Origin: Pseudomonas viridiflava
GTDB lineage: Bacteria; Pseudomonadota; Gammaproteobacteria; Pseudomonadales; Pseudomonadaceae
Assembly (NCBI GenBank): GCA_900596015.1
Contig: UVIF01000023.1
Location: 62,001 to 126,000, forward strand
DNA: 64,000 nt
Direction of reading: 5' to 3'
Part shown: positions 45,235 to 53,656 of the stretch, piece by piece
How positions within the stretch are numbered: position 1 is the first letter of the stretch
Layout: each line of letters starts with the position of its first letter
Position numbers and translations under genes: made by a program
Notes under the pieces: model-generated
Database searches by the model: none
What the model saw: the letters and a program-made list of their open reading frames with translations, nothing else
What the model was told of the DNA's origin: nothing

Positions 45235-46386
45235 TCACTGCGCCGAGAAGGCAAACACTGTGGTGTGGGTGTAGGTCTGGCCCGGATCGAGGCGGGTGCT
45301 GGCGAAATTGGGCTGGTTGGGGGCATCGGGGAAGTGCTGGGTTTCCAGGGTGAAGGCACCCCAGTGCGGATAAACCTTGCCACCCTTGCCGCGAACGGTG
45401 CCGTCGAGGAAGTTGCTGGTGTAGAACTGCACGCCCGGCTCGGTGGTGTACAGCGTCAAGGTACGCCCCGAGACCGGGTCGGTCACCTTGGCCGCCTCGC
45501 GTTTCAAGTCGCCTGCGCTGTCGAGCACCCAATTGAAATCGAAGCCCCCTTGTTTCGGCTCGGCGAATGCCAGTTGTTCATGCTTGGCGCCAATGTGCTT
45601 GCCGATGGCGGTAGGCGCGAGGAAATCCATCGGCGTACCTTTCACTGGTGCCAACTCGCCGGTTGGGATCAACTTCGCCGTCACCGGCGTATAGCGGCTC
45701 GCATGCAAGGTCGCCACCTGCTTCAATACATCGCCGCTGCCGGCACCGGCCAGGTTGAAATAACTGTGGTTGGTCAGGTTGAGCACGGTCGGTTTGTCCG
45801 TGGTGGCCTTGTACTGCACGCGCAGCTCGTTGCGCTCGTTCAGGCTGTAGGTGACCTCAGTCGCCAGGGCGCCGGGAAAGCCCATCTCGCCATCGGGCGA
45901 GCGATAGGTGAAGGTGGCAGCGACCTGGTCGGCATCCTGCGTGGCCTCGACCGCCCACACGTGTTTGTCGAACCCTTGGGTGCCGCCGTGCAAGGCATTG
46001 CTCTTGTCATTGAGCGGTACCGAGTAGGTCTGCCCGTCCAGGCTGAACTTGCCCCCGGCCAAGCGGTTGCCGAAGCGCCCGATGGTCGCGCCGAAATACA
46101 CGGTTGGATTGGCCTGGTAGCCCTGCACGTCATCGAAGCCCAGCACCACATCCGCCACCTGGCCTTTCTTGTCGGGCACGTGCAGTGCCTGCAAGGTCGC
46201 GCCGTAGGTAATGATGCTGGCTTTCATGCCGTGGCTGTTGCTCAAGGTGATCTTTTCCAGCGGCGTGCCATCGGGCAGCGCGCCGAAGCTTTCGCGGGTC
46301 GAAGTCAGGCCTGCCGCATGGGCAGAGATGGAAGCAGTCATGAGGGTCAATCCAATAGCGCCGAGCAGTTTTTGATGAATGGGCAT
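45235..46386 (-). CDS. galM: Periplasmic aldose 1-epimerase (mutarotase)
   Basis: Galactose-mutarotase-family enzyme of 383 residues that interconverts alpha and beta anomers of aldoses. A Sec signal (MPIHQKLLGAIGLTLMTASISAHA) places it in the periplasm. Family residues: NGRLGNRL-type GRFGNRLAGGKF, the acid/base histidines in NALHGGTQGFDKHVW and NLTNHSYFNLAG, and the C-terminal YTHTTVFAFS. It is divergent from araFGH, consistent with preparing the sugar anomer that AraF binds (inference). Start at 46386 rather than 46440 because only this gives a proper signal peptide. Confidence 0.92.
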   Translation of the reverse strand: MPIHQKLLGAIGLTLMTASISAHAAGLTSTRESFGALPDGTPLEKITLSNSHGMKASIITYGATLQALHVPDKKGQVADVVLGFDDVQGYQANPTVYFGATIGRFGNRLAGGKFSLDGQTYSVPLNDKSNALHGGTQGFDKHVWAVEATQDADQVAATFTYRSPDGEMGFPGALATEVTYSLNERNELRVQYKATTDKPTVLNLTNHSYFNLAGAGSGDVLKQVATLHASRYTPVTAKLIPTGELAPVKGTPMDFLAPTAIGKHIGAKHEQLAFAEPKQGGFDFNWVLDSAGDLKREAAKVTDPVSGRTLTLYTTEPGVQFYTSNFLDGTVRGKGGKVYPHWGAFTLETQHFPDAPNQPNFASTRLDPGQTYTHTTVFAFSAQ

Positions 46387-46499
46387 GTAAGGCGTTCCGT
46401 ATGTTTTTATAGGAATGGGCTGAATGCCGAGGTTGGACAATCTGGCTTCAGCGATGGCTGCAATGGCAGGTATAGCTGAAATTCGACGACCGCTTCAAT

Positions 46500-46516
46500 A
46501 AATGGTAATACTATTT
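46500..46516. promoter_or_regulatory. Imperfect inverted repeat between galM and araF
   Basis: AAATGGTAATACTATTT has A-rich/T-rich arms around a short centre and sits in the middle of the 291-base divergent gap; a possible operator for a sugar-responsive regulator (LysR or LacI type). No -35/-10 could be assigned. Low certainty. Confidence 0.3.
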
Positions 46517-46656
46517 GACGGTTTGGCTGTGGCCCGCTGGCGGGAAGATATCCGCCTGCAAGCCTTGGGCAACGTATGCGTGACGTTACGTTACAAATGC
46601 CTATCCGGATATATGGTATGACTATTCGTTGATGTTGCTGGACGCTGTAGCTATTC

Positions 46657-46671
46657 AATAAAAATAAGGAG
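46657..46671 (+). promoter_or_regulatory. Hfq/Crc A-rich motif at the araF ribosome site
   Basis: AATAAAAA (46657-46664) fits the AAnAAnAA catabolite-repression motif and runs into the Shine-Dalgarno AAGGAG (46666-46671), 6 bases before the araF ATG. Confidence 0.6.
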
Positions 46672-46677
46672 TTAGCT

Positions 46678-47679
46678 ATGCTGAGTCGTCATGGGATCCG
46701 TTCCCTGTGCTGTGCCGCCCTGACCGCCGCGATGTTCGCAGGCTCATCGGCTTCCTGGGCCGAAGAGGTCAAGATCGGTTTTCTGGTCAAGCAGGCTGAA
46801 GAGCCCTGGTTCCAGACCGAGTGGGCCTTCGCCGAGAAGGCCGGCCGGGACAAAGGCTTCAAGGTCATCAAGATCGCCGTGCCTGACGGTGAGAAAACCC
46901 TCTCCGCAATCGACAGCCTGGCCGCCAACGGCGTCAAGGGCTTCGTCATCTGCCCCCCGGACGTTGCGCTGGGCCCGGCCATCGTGGCCAAGGCCAAACT
47001 CAATGACATGAAAGTAATGGCCGTCGACGATCGCTTCGTCGATGCCAAGGGCAACTTCATGGAGGACGTGCCGTACCTGGGGATGGCCGCCTTCGAAGTG
47101 GGCGAGAAGCAGGGCATGGCCATGGCCGGCGAAGCCAAGAAGCGTGGCTGGGACTGGAAAGACACCTACGCCATCATCAATACCTACAACGAGCTGGACA
47201 CCGGCAAGAAGCGCACCGACGGCTCGGTCAAGGCGCTGAAGGCGGCGGGCTTGCCGACCGAACACATTCTGTTCGCCGCGCAGAAGACCCTCGACGTGCC
47301 CGGCAGCATGGACGCCACCAACTCCACGCTGGTCAAGCTGCCGTCAGGCGCCAAGAACCTGATCATCGGCGGCATGAACGACAACACCGTCCTGGGTGGC
47401 GTGCGCGCCACTGAAAGTGCCGGGTTCGCCGCGGCCAACGTGATCGGCATCGGCATCAACGGCACCGATGCCATCGGCGAGCTGAAGAAGGCCAACAGCG
47501 GCTTTTTCGGCTCCATGCTGCCCAGCCCCCATACCGAAGGCTACAACACGGCAAGCATGATGTTCGAGTGGGTCACCACCGGCAAAGAGCCGCCCAAGTA
47601 CACCGCCATGGATGACGTGACCCTCATCACCCGCGAGAACTTCAAGCAGGAACTGGAAAAGATCGGTTTGTGGAACTGA
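46678..47679 (+). CDS. araF: L-arabinose ABC transporter, periplasmic binding protein
   Basis: Type-I periplasmic binding protein of 333 residues. The Sec signal ends near SSASWA; the mature part starts EEVKIGFLVKQAEEPWFQTEWAFAEKAG, the AraF signature with ligand-contacting K, E and W. The segments GFVICPPDVALGPAIVAKA and IIGGMNDNTVLGGVRA are also AraF-like. It should bind L-arabinose and possibly D-galactose or D-fucose. First gene of araFGH; a strong stem-loop follows its stop codon and probably raises its level over the membrane components. Confidence 0.93.
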   Translation: MLSRHGIRSLCCAALTAAMFAGSSASWAEEVKIGFLVKQAEEPWFQTEWAFAEKAGRDKGFKVIKIAVPDGEKTLSAIDSLAANGVKGFVICPPDVALGPAIVAKAKLNDMKVMAVDDRFVDAKGNFMEDVPYLGMAAFEVGEKQGMAMAGEAKKRGWDWKDTYAIINTYNELDTGKKRTDGSVKALKAAGLPTEHILFAAQKTLDVPGSMDATNSTLVKLPSGAKNLIIGGMNDNTVLGGVRATESAGFAAANVIGIGINGTDAIGELKKANSGFFGSMLPSPHTEGYNTASMMFEWVTTGKEPPKYTAMDDVTLITRENFKQELEKIGLWN

Positions 47680-47690
47680 TCCGACCGATG

Positions 47691-47710
47691 GCCTCTGCCC
47701 CGGCAGAGGC
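47691..47710 (+). promoter_or_regulatory. Intra-operon stem-loop between araF and araG
   Basis: GCCTCTGCC and GGCAGAGGC form a perfect 9-pair stem with a minimal loop, 11 bases after the araF stop, without a U-run. Such hairpins protect the upstream mRNA or partly terminate transcription, giving more binding protein than permease. Confidence 0.75.
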
Positions 47711-47755
47711 TGATTCTTCACGGCCTGCCGTGATGCCTGCTCTGGAGTTGTATCC

Positions 47756-49255
47756 ATGCGTGTAGAGTCATTGCGTTTCAACGGTATCGGCAAGAATTTT
47801 CCAGGCGTGCGCGCACTGTCGGACATCAGCTTCGAAGTGAGCCCGGGCAGCGTGCATGCCCTGATGGGCGAAAACGGTGCCGGCAAGTCCACCTTGTTGA
47901 AGATCCTGGGCGGTGCCTACCAGCCCAGCACGGGCAGTCTGCAGATCGGTGCCCAGGCCTTGGTGTTCAAGTCCGCCGCCGAGAGCATCGGCAGCGGCGT
48001 GGCCGTGATTCACCAGGAGCTGCACCTGGTGCCGGAAATGAGCGTGGCCGAGAACCTGCTGCTGGGCCACATGCCGGCGCGTTTCGGCCTTATCGATCGC
48101 GGCGCCATGCTGCGCCGTGCCGGCGAGCTACTCGCCGGTCTGGCCGACGAGATCGATCCGCGCCAGCGTCTGGGCAGTCTGTCCCTGGGCCAGCGGCAGC
48201 TGGTCGAGATTGCCAAGGCGATGTCGCGCAATGCCCATGTGATTGCCTTCGACGAGCCGACCAGCAGCTTGTCGGCACGGGAAATCGACCGGCTGATGAC
48301 GATCATTGCCAAGCTGCGCGACGAGGGCAGAGTGGTGCTCTATGTCTCCCACCGCATGGAAGAGATATTTCGCATCTGCGACGCCGTCACCGTGTTCAAG
48401 GACGGTCGCTACGTACGCACCTTCGACGACATGGCCGAGCTGACCCACGACCAACTGGTGACCTGCATGGTCGGCCGCGATATCCAGGACATCTACAACT
48501 ACCGTCCGCGCCCTCATCAGGGCGAGGCGCTGCGGGTGGATGGGCTGCTTGGACCAGGGCTGCACGAGCCGGTCAGTTTCAGCGTCGCCAAGGGTGAAGT
48601 GCTGGGCTTCTTCGGCCTGGTGGGTGCAGGCCGCACCGAGCTGTTGCGCCTGCTGTCGGGATTGGCGACGAGCAAGGCGGGCAGCCTGACTCTGGACGGA
48701 CGCAGGCTGACCCTGGCCAATCCGCGCGATGCCATCGGCGCTGGCATTCTGCTGTGTCCGGAGGACCGCAAGAAGGAAGGCATCGTGCCTCTGGCCAGCG
48801 TGGCCGAAAATATCAACATCGGTGCGCGCGACCGCCACCTTACCCTGGGATGCCTGGTGCAGGGCGCGTGGGAAAAGGAGAACGCCGCGCGCCAGATCAA
48901 CGCGCTGAACATCAAGACCCCGTCCGCCGAGCAGCCGATCATGTACCTCTCGGGCGGCAATCAGCAGAAGGCCATCCTTGGTCGCTGGCTGTCGATGCCG
49001 ATGAAGGTGCTGTTGCTCGACGAACCGACTCGCGGCATCGACATCGGTGCCAAAGCCGAGATCTATCAGATCATCCACGGCCTGGCCGCAGAGGGTATCG
49101 CGGTGATCGTGGTGTCCAGCGACCTGATGGAAGTGATCGGCATCAGCGATCGGATTCTGGTGATGAGTGAAGGTGCGTTGACCGGCGAGGTGCTGCGCGA
49201 ACAGGCGCAGGAATCCAGGTTGCTGCAATTGGCACTGCCGCGCACTCGCGGCTGA
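47756..49255 (+). CDS. araG: L-arabinose ABC transporter, ATP-binding protein
   Basis: Double ATPase of 499 residues. The first domain has Walker A GENGAGKST, signature LSLGQRQLVEIAKA and Walker B VIAFDEPTSSL; the second has a degenerate P-loop (GLVGAGRTELLR), signature YLSGGNQQKAILGRWL and Walker B VLLLDEPTRGIDIGAKAE, as in all sugar ABC ATPases of the AraG/RbsA/MglA group. Followed by araH after 21 bases. Confidence 0.94.
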   Translation: MRVESLRFNGIGKNFPGVRALSDISFEVSPGSVHALMGENGAGKSTLLKILGGAYQPSTGSLQIGAQALVFKSAAESIGSGVAVIHQELHLVPEMSVAENLLLGHMPARFGLIDRGAMLRRAGELLAGLADEIDPRQRLGSLSLGQRQLVEIAKAMSRNAHVIAFDEPTSSLSAREIDRLMTIIAKLRDEGRVVLYVSHRMEEIFRICDAVTVFKDGRYVRTFDDMAELTHDQLVTCMVGRDIQDIYNYRPRPHQGEALRVDGLLGPGLHEPVSFSVAKGEVLGFFGLVGAGRTELLRLLSGLATSKAGSLTLDGRRLTLANPRDAIGAGILLCPEDRKKEGIVPLASVAENINIGARDRHLTLGCLVQGAWEKENAARQINALNIKTPSAEQPIMYLSGGNQQKAILGRWLSMPMKVLLLDEPTRGIDIGAKAEIYQIIHGLAAEGIAVIVVSSDLMEVIGISDRILVMSEGALTGEVLREQAQESRLLQLALPRTRG

Positions 49256-49265
49256 ACAATAACAA
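49255..49265 (+). promoter_or_regulatory. Hfq/Crc A-rich motifs before araH
   Basis: AACAATAA (49255-49262) and AATAACAA (49258-49265) are two overlapping AAnAAnAA motifs in the araG-araH junction, just before the ribosome site GAGG and about 12 bases from the araH ATG. Confidence 0.6.
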
Positions 49266-49276
49266 CAGAGGTGCTT

Positions 49277-50242
49277 ATGTCTACGCAAAACACGCTGCCG
49301 GCGCCCCGTCAGGGCCTCAACCTGCGTCGCTTTCTGGACGAGTGGGTCATGCTGCTCGCCGCGCTGGCGATCTTCGTGCTGTGCACGATGTTCATCGACA
49401 ACTTTCTCTCGCCATTGAACATGCGCGGGCTCGGCCTGGCCATTTCGACCACCGGCATTGCGGCCTGCACCATGCTCTACTGCCTGGCGTCCGGGCATTT
49501 CGACCTGTCCGTTGGGTCGGTGATCGCGTGCGCCGGGGTCATCGCGGCGGTGGTCATGCGCGACACCGAAAGTGTGTTGCTGGGCGTGGGCGCGGCTTTG
49601 CTGATGGGTCTGGTGGTTGGCTTGATCAACGGCATCGTCATTGCCAAGTTGCGTATCAATGCCTTGATCGCGACCCTGGCGACCATGCAGATCGTGCGCG
49701 GGCTCGCCTATATCTTTTCCAATGGCAAGGCGGTCGGGGTCATGCAGGAGGATTTCTTCATCTTCGGTAATGGCCAGTTGATGGGCGTGCCGGTACCGAT
49801 CCTGATCACCATCGTCTGCTTCATCTTCTTCGGTTGGTTGCTCAACTACACCACCTATGGGCGCAACACCATGGCCATCGGCGGCAACCAGGAAGCCGCG
49901 CTGCTGGCGGGCGTGCACGTGGATCGCACCAAGATCATCATCTTTGCCGTGCACGGGGTGATCGGCGCGCTGGCCGGTGTGGTGCTGGCGTCGCGGATGA
50001 CCTCGGGTCAGCCGATGATCGGCCAGGGCTTCGAATTGACGGTGATATCGGCCTGCGTGCTGGGCGGGGTGTCACTGGCCGGCGGCATCGGCATGATTCG
50101 CCACGTGATCGCCGGGGTGTTGATTCTGGCGATCATCGAGAACGCGATGAACCTGAAGAACATCGACACGTTCTATCAGTACGTGATTCGCGGGACGATT
50201 CTGTTGATTGCGGTGATCATCGATCGCTTGAAGCGGCGCTGA
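49277..50242 (+). CDS. araH: L-arabinose ABC transporter, permease
   Basis: Inner-membrane permease of 321 residues with about nine hydrophobic helices, of the branched sugar-permease family (RbsC/AraH). Characteristic segments: STTGIAACTMLYCLASGHFDLSVGSVIA, INALIATLATMQIVRGLAYIFSNG and GRNTMAIGGNQEAALLAGVHVDRTKI. The ATG at 49277 with GAGG upstream is preferred to a GTG at 49271. Last gene of the operon; REP units follow. No arabinose or galactose catabolic genes are in the window. Confidence 0.93.
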   Translation: MSTQNTLPAPRQGLNLRRFLDEWVMLLAALAIFVLCTMFIDNFLSPLNMRGLGLAISTTGIAACTMLYCLASGHFDLSVGSVIACAGVIAAVVMRDTESVLLGVGAALLMGLVVGLINGIVIAKLRINALIATLATMQIVRGLAYIFSNGKAVGVMQEDFFIFGNGQLMGVPVPILITIVCFIFFGWLLNYTTYGRNTMAIGGNQEAALLAGVHVDRTKIIIFAVHGVIGALAGVVLASRMTSGQPMIGQGFELTVISACVLGGVSLAGGIGMIRHVIAGVLILAIIENAMNLKNIDTFYQYVIRGTILLIAVIIDRLKRR

Positions 50243-50256
50243 TTTGCGGGGAGCCT

Positions 50257-50329
50257 TTCGCGGGCAGAGGCCCGCTCCCACAGAGTGAAATTATCTGTAC
50301 TCGTGTGGGAGCGGGTCTCTGCCCGCGAA
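50257..50329. repeat. REP pair (BIME), class A
   Basis: Inverted class-A units at 50257-50283 and 50304-50329 between the stop codons of araH and the convergent gntP gene. Confidence 0.85.
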
Positions 50330-50380
50330 TGATTCACTATGGTGGATCAGACAGGTTGCGGCCGCCTTTCGCGGACGGGT

Positions 50381-51733
50381 TCAGACCACCATCGACAACA
50401 GCAGGATGAAGATCAGGCCGACGACGGACAGGATGGTTTCCATCACGGTCCAGGTCTTCAGGGTTTCGGTCACGGTCATGTTGAAGTACTGCTTGACCAG
50501 CCAGAAACCAGCGTCGTTGACGTGCGACAGGATCACCGAGCCGGCGCCGGTGGCCAGTACCAGCAGCTCACGGTTGACGCCGGGCATCATGCCGATGACC
50601 GGGGCCACGATACCGGCACCGGTGATGGTCGCGACCGTTGCCGAACCTGTAGCGACGCGAATCACGGCAGCCACCAGCCACGCCAGCAGAATCGGGTTGA
50701 CCTCGGCCTGTACGGCCATCTGGCCAATGATGTTGCCCACACCGGTATCCACCAGCATCTGCTTGAAACCACCGCCAGCGCCGACGATCAGCACGATGGC
50801 AGCGGTAGGCGCCAGGCTCTGGTCCAGCAGCTTCATGATCTTCGAACGGTCGAAACCGCGCGCCACACCAAAGGTGTAGAAGGCCAGCAACAGGGCCGCG
50901 AGCAGTGCTGTGATCGGGTGGCCGATGAAGTCCATCCACTGGCGGAACAGGTTCTCCGCTGGCAGGGCCACGTCGGCGAAGGTCTTGAGCATCATCAGAA
51001 ACACGGGCAGCAGGATGGTGATCAGGGTCACCGCGAAGCTGGGCAGGTTCTGGTTGTCCGACTCCTTGGCGATCTGGTCCATCAGCTCCTTGGAGGGATT
51101 GCCCGGAATGTACTTGGAGATGAACGAGCCGAAAATCGGGCCGGCGATCATCGCAGTGGGCAGGCCAACGATCAGACCGTAAAGAATGGTCTTGCCGATA
51201 TCGGCGTTGAAGATGCCGATGGCCAACAGCGGACCCGGATGCGGCGGCACCAGGCCGTGCACCACCGACAGGCCTGCAAGCAGTGGTATGCCGATCTTCA
51301 CCAGCGACACGCCGGAACGGCGGGCAACGATGAACACCAACGGGATCAGCAGCACGAAGCCGATCTCGAAGAACAGCGGGATGCCTACCAGGAACGCGGA
51401 GAACATCATTGCCCAGTGAATGCGCTTGACCCCGAACTTGCGGATCAGGGTTTGCGCGATCTGGTCGGCGCCGCCCGAATCGGCCATCAGTTTGCCGAGC
51501 ATGGTGCCCAGCGCAAGGATTATGCCGACGAATCCAAGAACCCCGCCAAAGCCGTCCTGAAACGACTTCATGACTTTGACGACCGGCAAACCGGACGTCA
51601 GGCCGAGGAAGATCGCCGCAATGGTGAGTGCGACGAAAGGGTGGACCTTGAACTGGGTGATAAGCACGATCAGACCAATGATGGTGACCAGTGCATCGAG
51701 CAGCAAGTAGGTGTCGTGAGCTAAGCCAAACAT
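50381..51733 (-). CDS. gntP: Gluconate permease, GntP family
   Basis: Inner-membrane proton symporter of 450 residues taking up D-gluconate. About 12-14 hydrophobic helices; the family block GLSVVHGLVPPHPGPLLAIGIF near residue 135-155 and ATGSATVATITGAGIVAPV near 350 are diagnostic. The start at 51733 (MFGLAHDTYLL) removes an upstream low-support extension. Transcribed after gntK with a gap of about 105 bases and under control of the divergent GntR. The mRNA leader has A/C-rich repeats (ACAACAACGACAAC) that partly fit the Crc motif. Confidence 0.94.
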   Translation of the reverse strand: MFGLAHDTYLLLDALVTIIGLIVLITQFKVHPFVALTIAAIFLGLTSGLPVVKVMKSFQDGFGGVLGFVGIILALGTMLGKLMADSGGADQIAQTLIRKFGVKRIHWAMMFSAFLVGIPLFFEIGFVLLIPLVFIVARRSGVSLVKIGIPLLAGLSVVHGLVPPHPGPLLAIGIFNADIGKTILYGLIVGLPTAMIAGPIFGSFISKYIPGNPSKELMDQIAKESDNQNLPSFAVTLITILLPVFLMMLKTFADVALPAENLFRQWMDFIGHPITALLAALLLAFYTFGVARGFDRSKIMKLLDQSLAPTAAIVLIVGAGGGFKQMLVDTGVGNIIGQMAVQAEVNPILLAWLVAAVIRVATGSATVATITGAGIVAPVIGMMPGVNRELLVLATGAGSVILSHVNDAGFWLVKQYFNMTVTETLKTWTVMETILSVVGLIFILLLSMVV

Positions 51734-51838
51734 AAAGGTTTGCCTCGTGTTGTCGTTGTTGTGGGCGCAACGGTTGTGGTTGGGGACATCAGGCACTGCT
51801 GCGCGGAATGCTCAGACAGCGCTGTCTTCGAGTACCGA

Positions 51839-52369
51839 TCAAGCCAGCGTGGAAGCGCCGTGCTCGACCAGCCAATGTTCCACCTGCTGCGCCAGCTCCA
51901 CGATGGGAGTGGTCGCGTCCAGGTCCAGGGTCAATGGTTCGCCGGTCGGCGCTTCCAGGGCAGCGAATTGGCTGTCGATCAGGCTGGCCGGCATGAAATG
52001 GCCGGGCCGATGGGCAACGCGGTTGGCGGCTTCTTCGCGAGTCAATTCGAGAAAGACGAAGCCCAGGCCGGGCACAGCGTCGCGCAGGGTCTTGCGATAC
52101 TTGAGCTTGAGCGCCGAGCAGGTCAGCACAGGGCGTTGCCCGGACTCGATGCAGGCACGCATTTCCTCGCCCAGGCGCACCAGCCAACCGGCGCGGTCAT
52201 TGTCGTCGAGGGGGTGGCCGGCGCTCATCTTGGCGATGTTGGCCTCGGGGTGAAAGCTGTCGCCTTCGATCAGGCGGCCGCCGCTGCGGCCAACGATGGC
52301 GGCGCCGACGCTGCTCTTGCCGCAGCCGGAAACTCCCATCACCACCAAAGCGTTCAGAGGGGCATTCAT
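51839..52369 (-). CDS. gntK: Gluconokinase
   Basis: Enzyme of 176 residues that phosphorylates D-gluconate to 6-phosphogluconate, which enters the Entner-Doudoroff pathway. P-loop GVSGCGKSS at residues 11-19, then EGDSFHPEANIAKMSAGHPLDDNDRAGWL and SALKLKYRKTLRD, all family landmarks. The start at 52369 (MNAPLNALVVMG) has GGAG 8 bases upstream. First gene of the gntK-gntP unit. Confidence 0.95.
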   Translation of the reverse strand: MNAPLNALVVMGVSGCGKSSVGAAIVGRSGGRLIEGDSFHPEANIAKMSAGHPLDDNDRAGWLVRLGEEMRACIESGQRPVLTCSALKLKYRKTLRDAVPGLGFVFLELTREEAANRVAHRPGHFMPASLIDSQFAALEAPTGEPLTLDLDATTPIVELAQQVEHWLVEHGASTLA

Positions 52370-52497
52370 CAAGTCACTCCTGCTGGGGCCGGCCGTTCGT
52401 GGATACGGCGCCCTCATCTTATTGATCTTGTCAAAGCAGTCTGGTGCAGCCTGCGGTAATAGCAAGGCACAAATCATTATTGCTCTGGATTCGAGAC

Positions 52498-52512
52498 AGC
52501 GCTACCTTACCT
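52498..52512 (-). promoter_or_regulatory. Candidate GntR operator
   Basis: On the minus strand AAG-G-TAGCGCT (52498-52508) matches most of the pseudo-palindrome I recall for the pseudomonad GntR regulator (AC-N-AAG-N-TAGCGCT); the leading AC is GG here. It sits between divergent gntK and gntR, 39 bases before the gntR start. Confidence 0.55.
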
Positions 52513-52537
52513 CAACTCTTTTTCATTGCAAGTAGAT

Positions 52538-52545
52538 AACAACAA
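52538..52545 (+). promoter_or_regulatory. Hfq/Crc A-rich motif at the gntR start
   Basis: AACAACAA fits AAnAAnAA exactly and replaces a normal Shine-Dalgarno, ending 5 bases before the gntR ATG. Confidence 0.55.
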
Positions 52546-52550
52546 GAATC

Positions 52551-53567
52551 ATGGCGCGAATCGGTTCACGCGCAACTGGCCTGCCGACCCTGGCCGAAGT
52601 TGCCAAACTTTCAGGTGTTTCCCCTATCACGGCTTCGCGCGCCCTGCGCGGAGTGTCCACAGTCGCTCCACAATTGGCCAGCAAGGTGCTGGAGGCCGCG
52701 CAGACCCTGGGTTATGTAGTCAACCCAGCCGCACGCGCCTTGGCCTCGGCGCAGAGCCAGTCGGTGGTGGTGCTCATTCCCTCGCTGTCCAACCATTTGT
52801 TCATCGACACGCTGGAGGCCATCCACGAAGTGATGCGTCCGCGCGGGCTGGAAGTGCTGATCGGCAACTACCACTACGATGTCGACGAAGAAGAAAACCT
52901 GATTCGCAATTACCTGGCCTACAAGCCGGGCGGCATCCTGCTGACTGGCATGAGCCGCAGCGAACGCTCGCAGGCCATGTTGCACAACAGCGGCGTGCCG
53001 TGCGTGCACATGATGGAGTTGGGCGCCGGCGGCGCGCGCGCTTGTGTCGGTTTTTCCCAGGAACAGGCCGGAAGCGTGGCCGCCCAGCATCTGCTGGACG
53101 CCGGTCGCCGACGCCTGGGGTACGTGGCCGCGCAGCTCGACCCCCGCGTGATGCAGCGTGCCGAGGGGTTCAGGGCGGCGCTGGTGAGGGCGGGGGTGCA
53201 TGATCGCCAACTCGAGGTGCTGTGCCCGCAGCCTTCGTCGATCGGCCTGGGCGGGGAGTTGTTCGCCGACCTGATGCAGCGTCATCCAGATGTGGACGGG
53301 GTGTTCTTCTGCAACGACGACCTGGCCCAGGGCGCCATCTACGAGGCCCAGCGCTTGGGCATCGCCATTCCGGGACGAGTGGGCATGGTGGGCTTCAACG
53401 ATCTGCCGGGTTCGGCGCATCTGGTACCGCGCCTGACCTCGATCCGTACCCCGCGTGCCGAGATCGGCCGCAAGGCCGCGCAGATGCTGCTCGACAGCAT
53501 GGCCGGCAAGGCTGGCAGCGCGCAGGCAATCGACCTCGGCTTCGAGCTGGTCGTACGTGAAACCTGA
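52551..53567 (+). CDS. gntR: LacI-family gluconate repressor
   Basis: Transcription factor of 338 residues. N-terminal helix-turn-helix LAEVAKLSGVSPITASRALRG with hinge NPAARALAS, then a periplasmic-binding-protein-like effector domain. It resembles E. coli GntR/GntH and the pseudomonad GntR that represses gntK and gntP until gluconate or 6-phosphogluconate binds. Divergent from gntK, sharing a 181-base control region. Its translation start seems weak and may be repressed by Hfq/Crc. Confidence 0.93.
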   Translation: MARIGSRATGLPTLAEVAKLSGVSPITASRALRGVSTVAPQLASKVLEAAQTLGYVVNPAARALASAQSQSVVVLIPSLSNHLFIDTLEAIHEVMRPRGLEVLIGNYHYDVDEEENLIRNYLAYKPGGILLTGMSRSERSQAMLHNSGVPCVHMMELGAGGARACVGFSQEQAGSVAAQHLLDAGRRRLGYVAAQLDPRVMQRAEGFRAALVRAGVHDRQLEVLCPQPSSIGLGGELFADLMQRHPDVDGVFFCNDDLAQGAIYEAQRLGIAIPGRVGMVGFNDLPGSAHLVPRLTSIRTPRAEIGRKAAQMLLDSMAGKAGSAQAIDLGFELVVRET

Positions 53568-53656
53568 CGCCGTGTCCCTGATGCCCTGCGGTGATGCCGG
53601 ACGCGGCTTGCGCCGCTGCTACAGGGGTGGTGCTGTACATGATGCCGAGCTGAAAT

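Noticed and set aside
53568..53656. REP-like fragment (GCGGCTTGCGCCGCTGCTACAG) after gntR
   Set aside because: Shares only the outer palindrome and lacks the class A or B core; too weak to call a REP.
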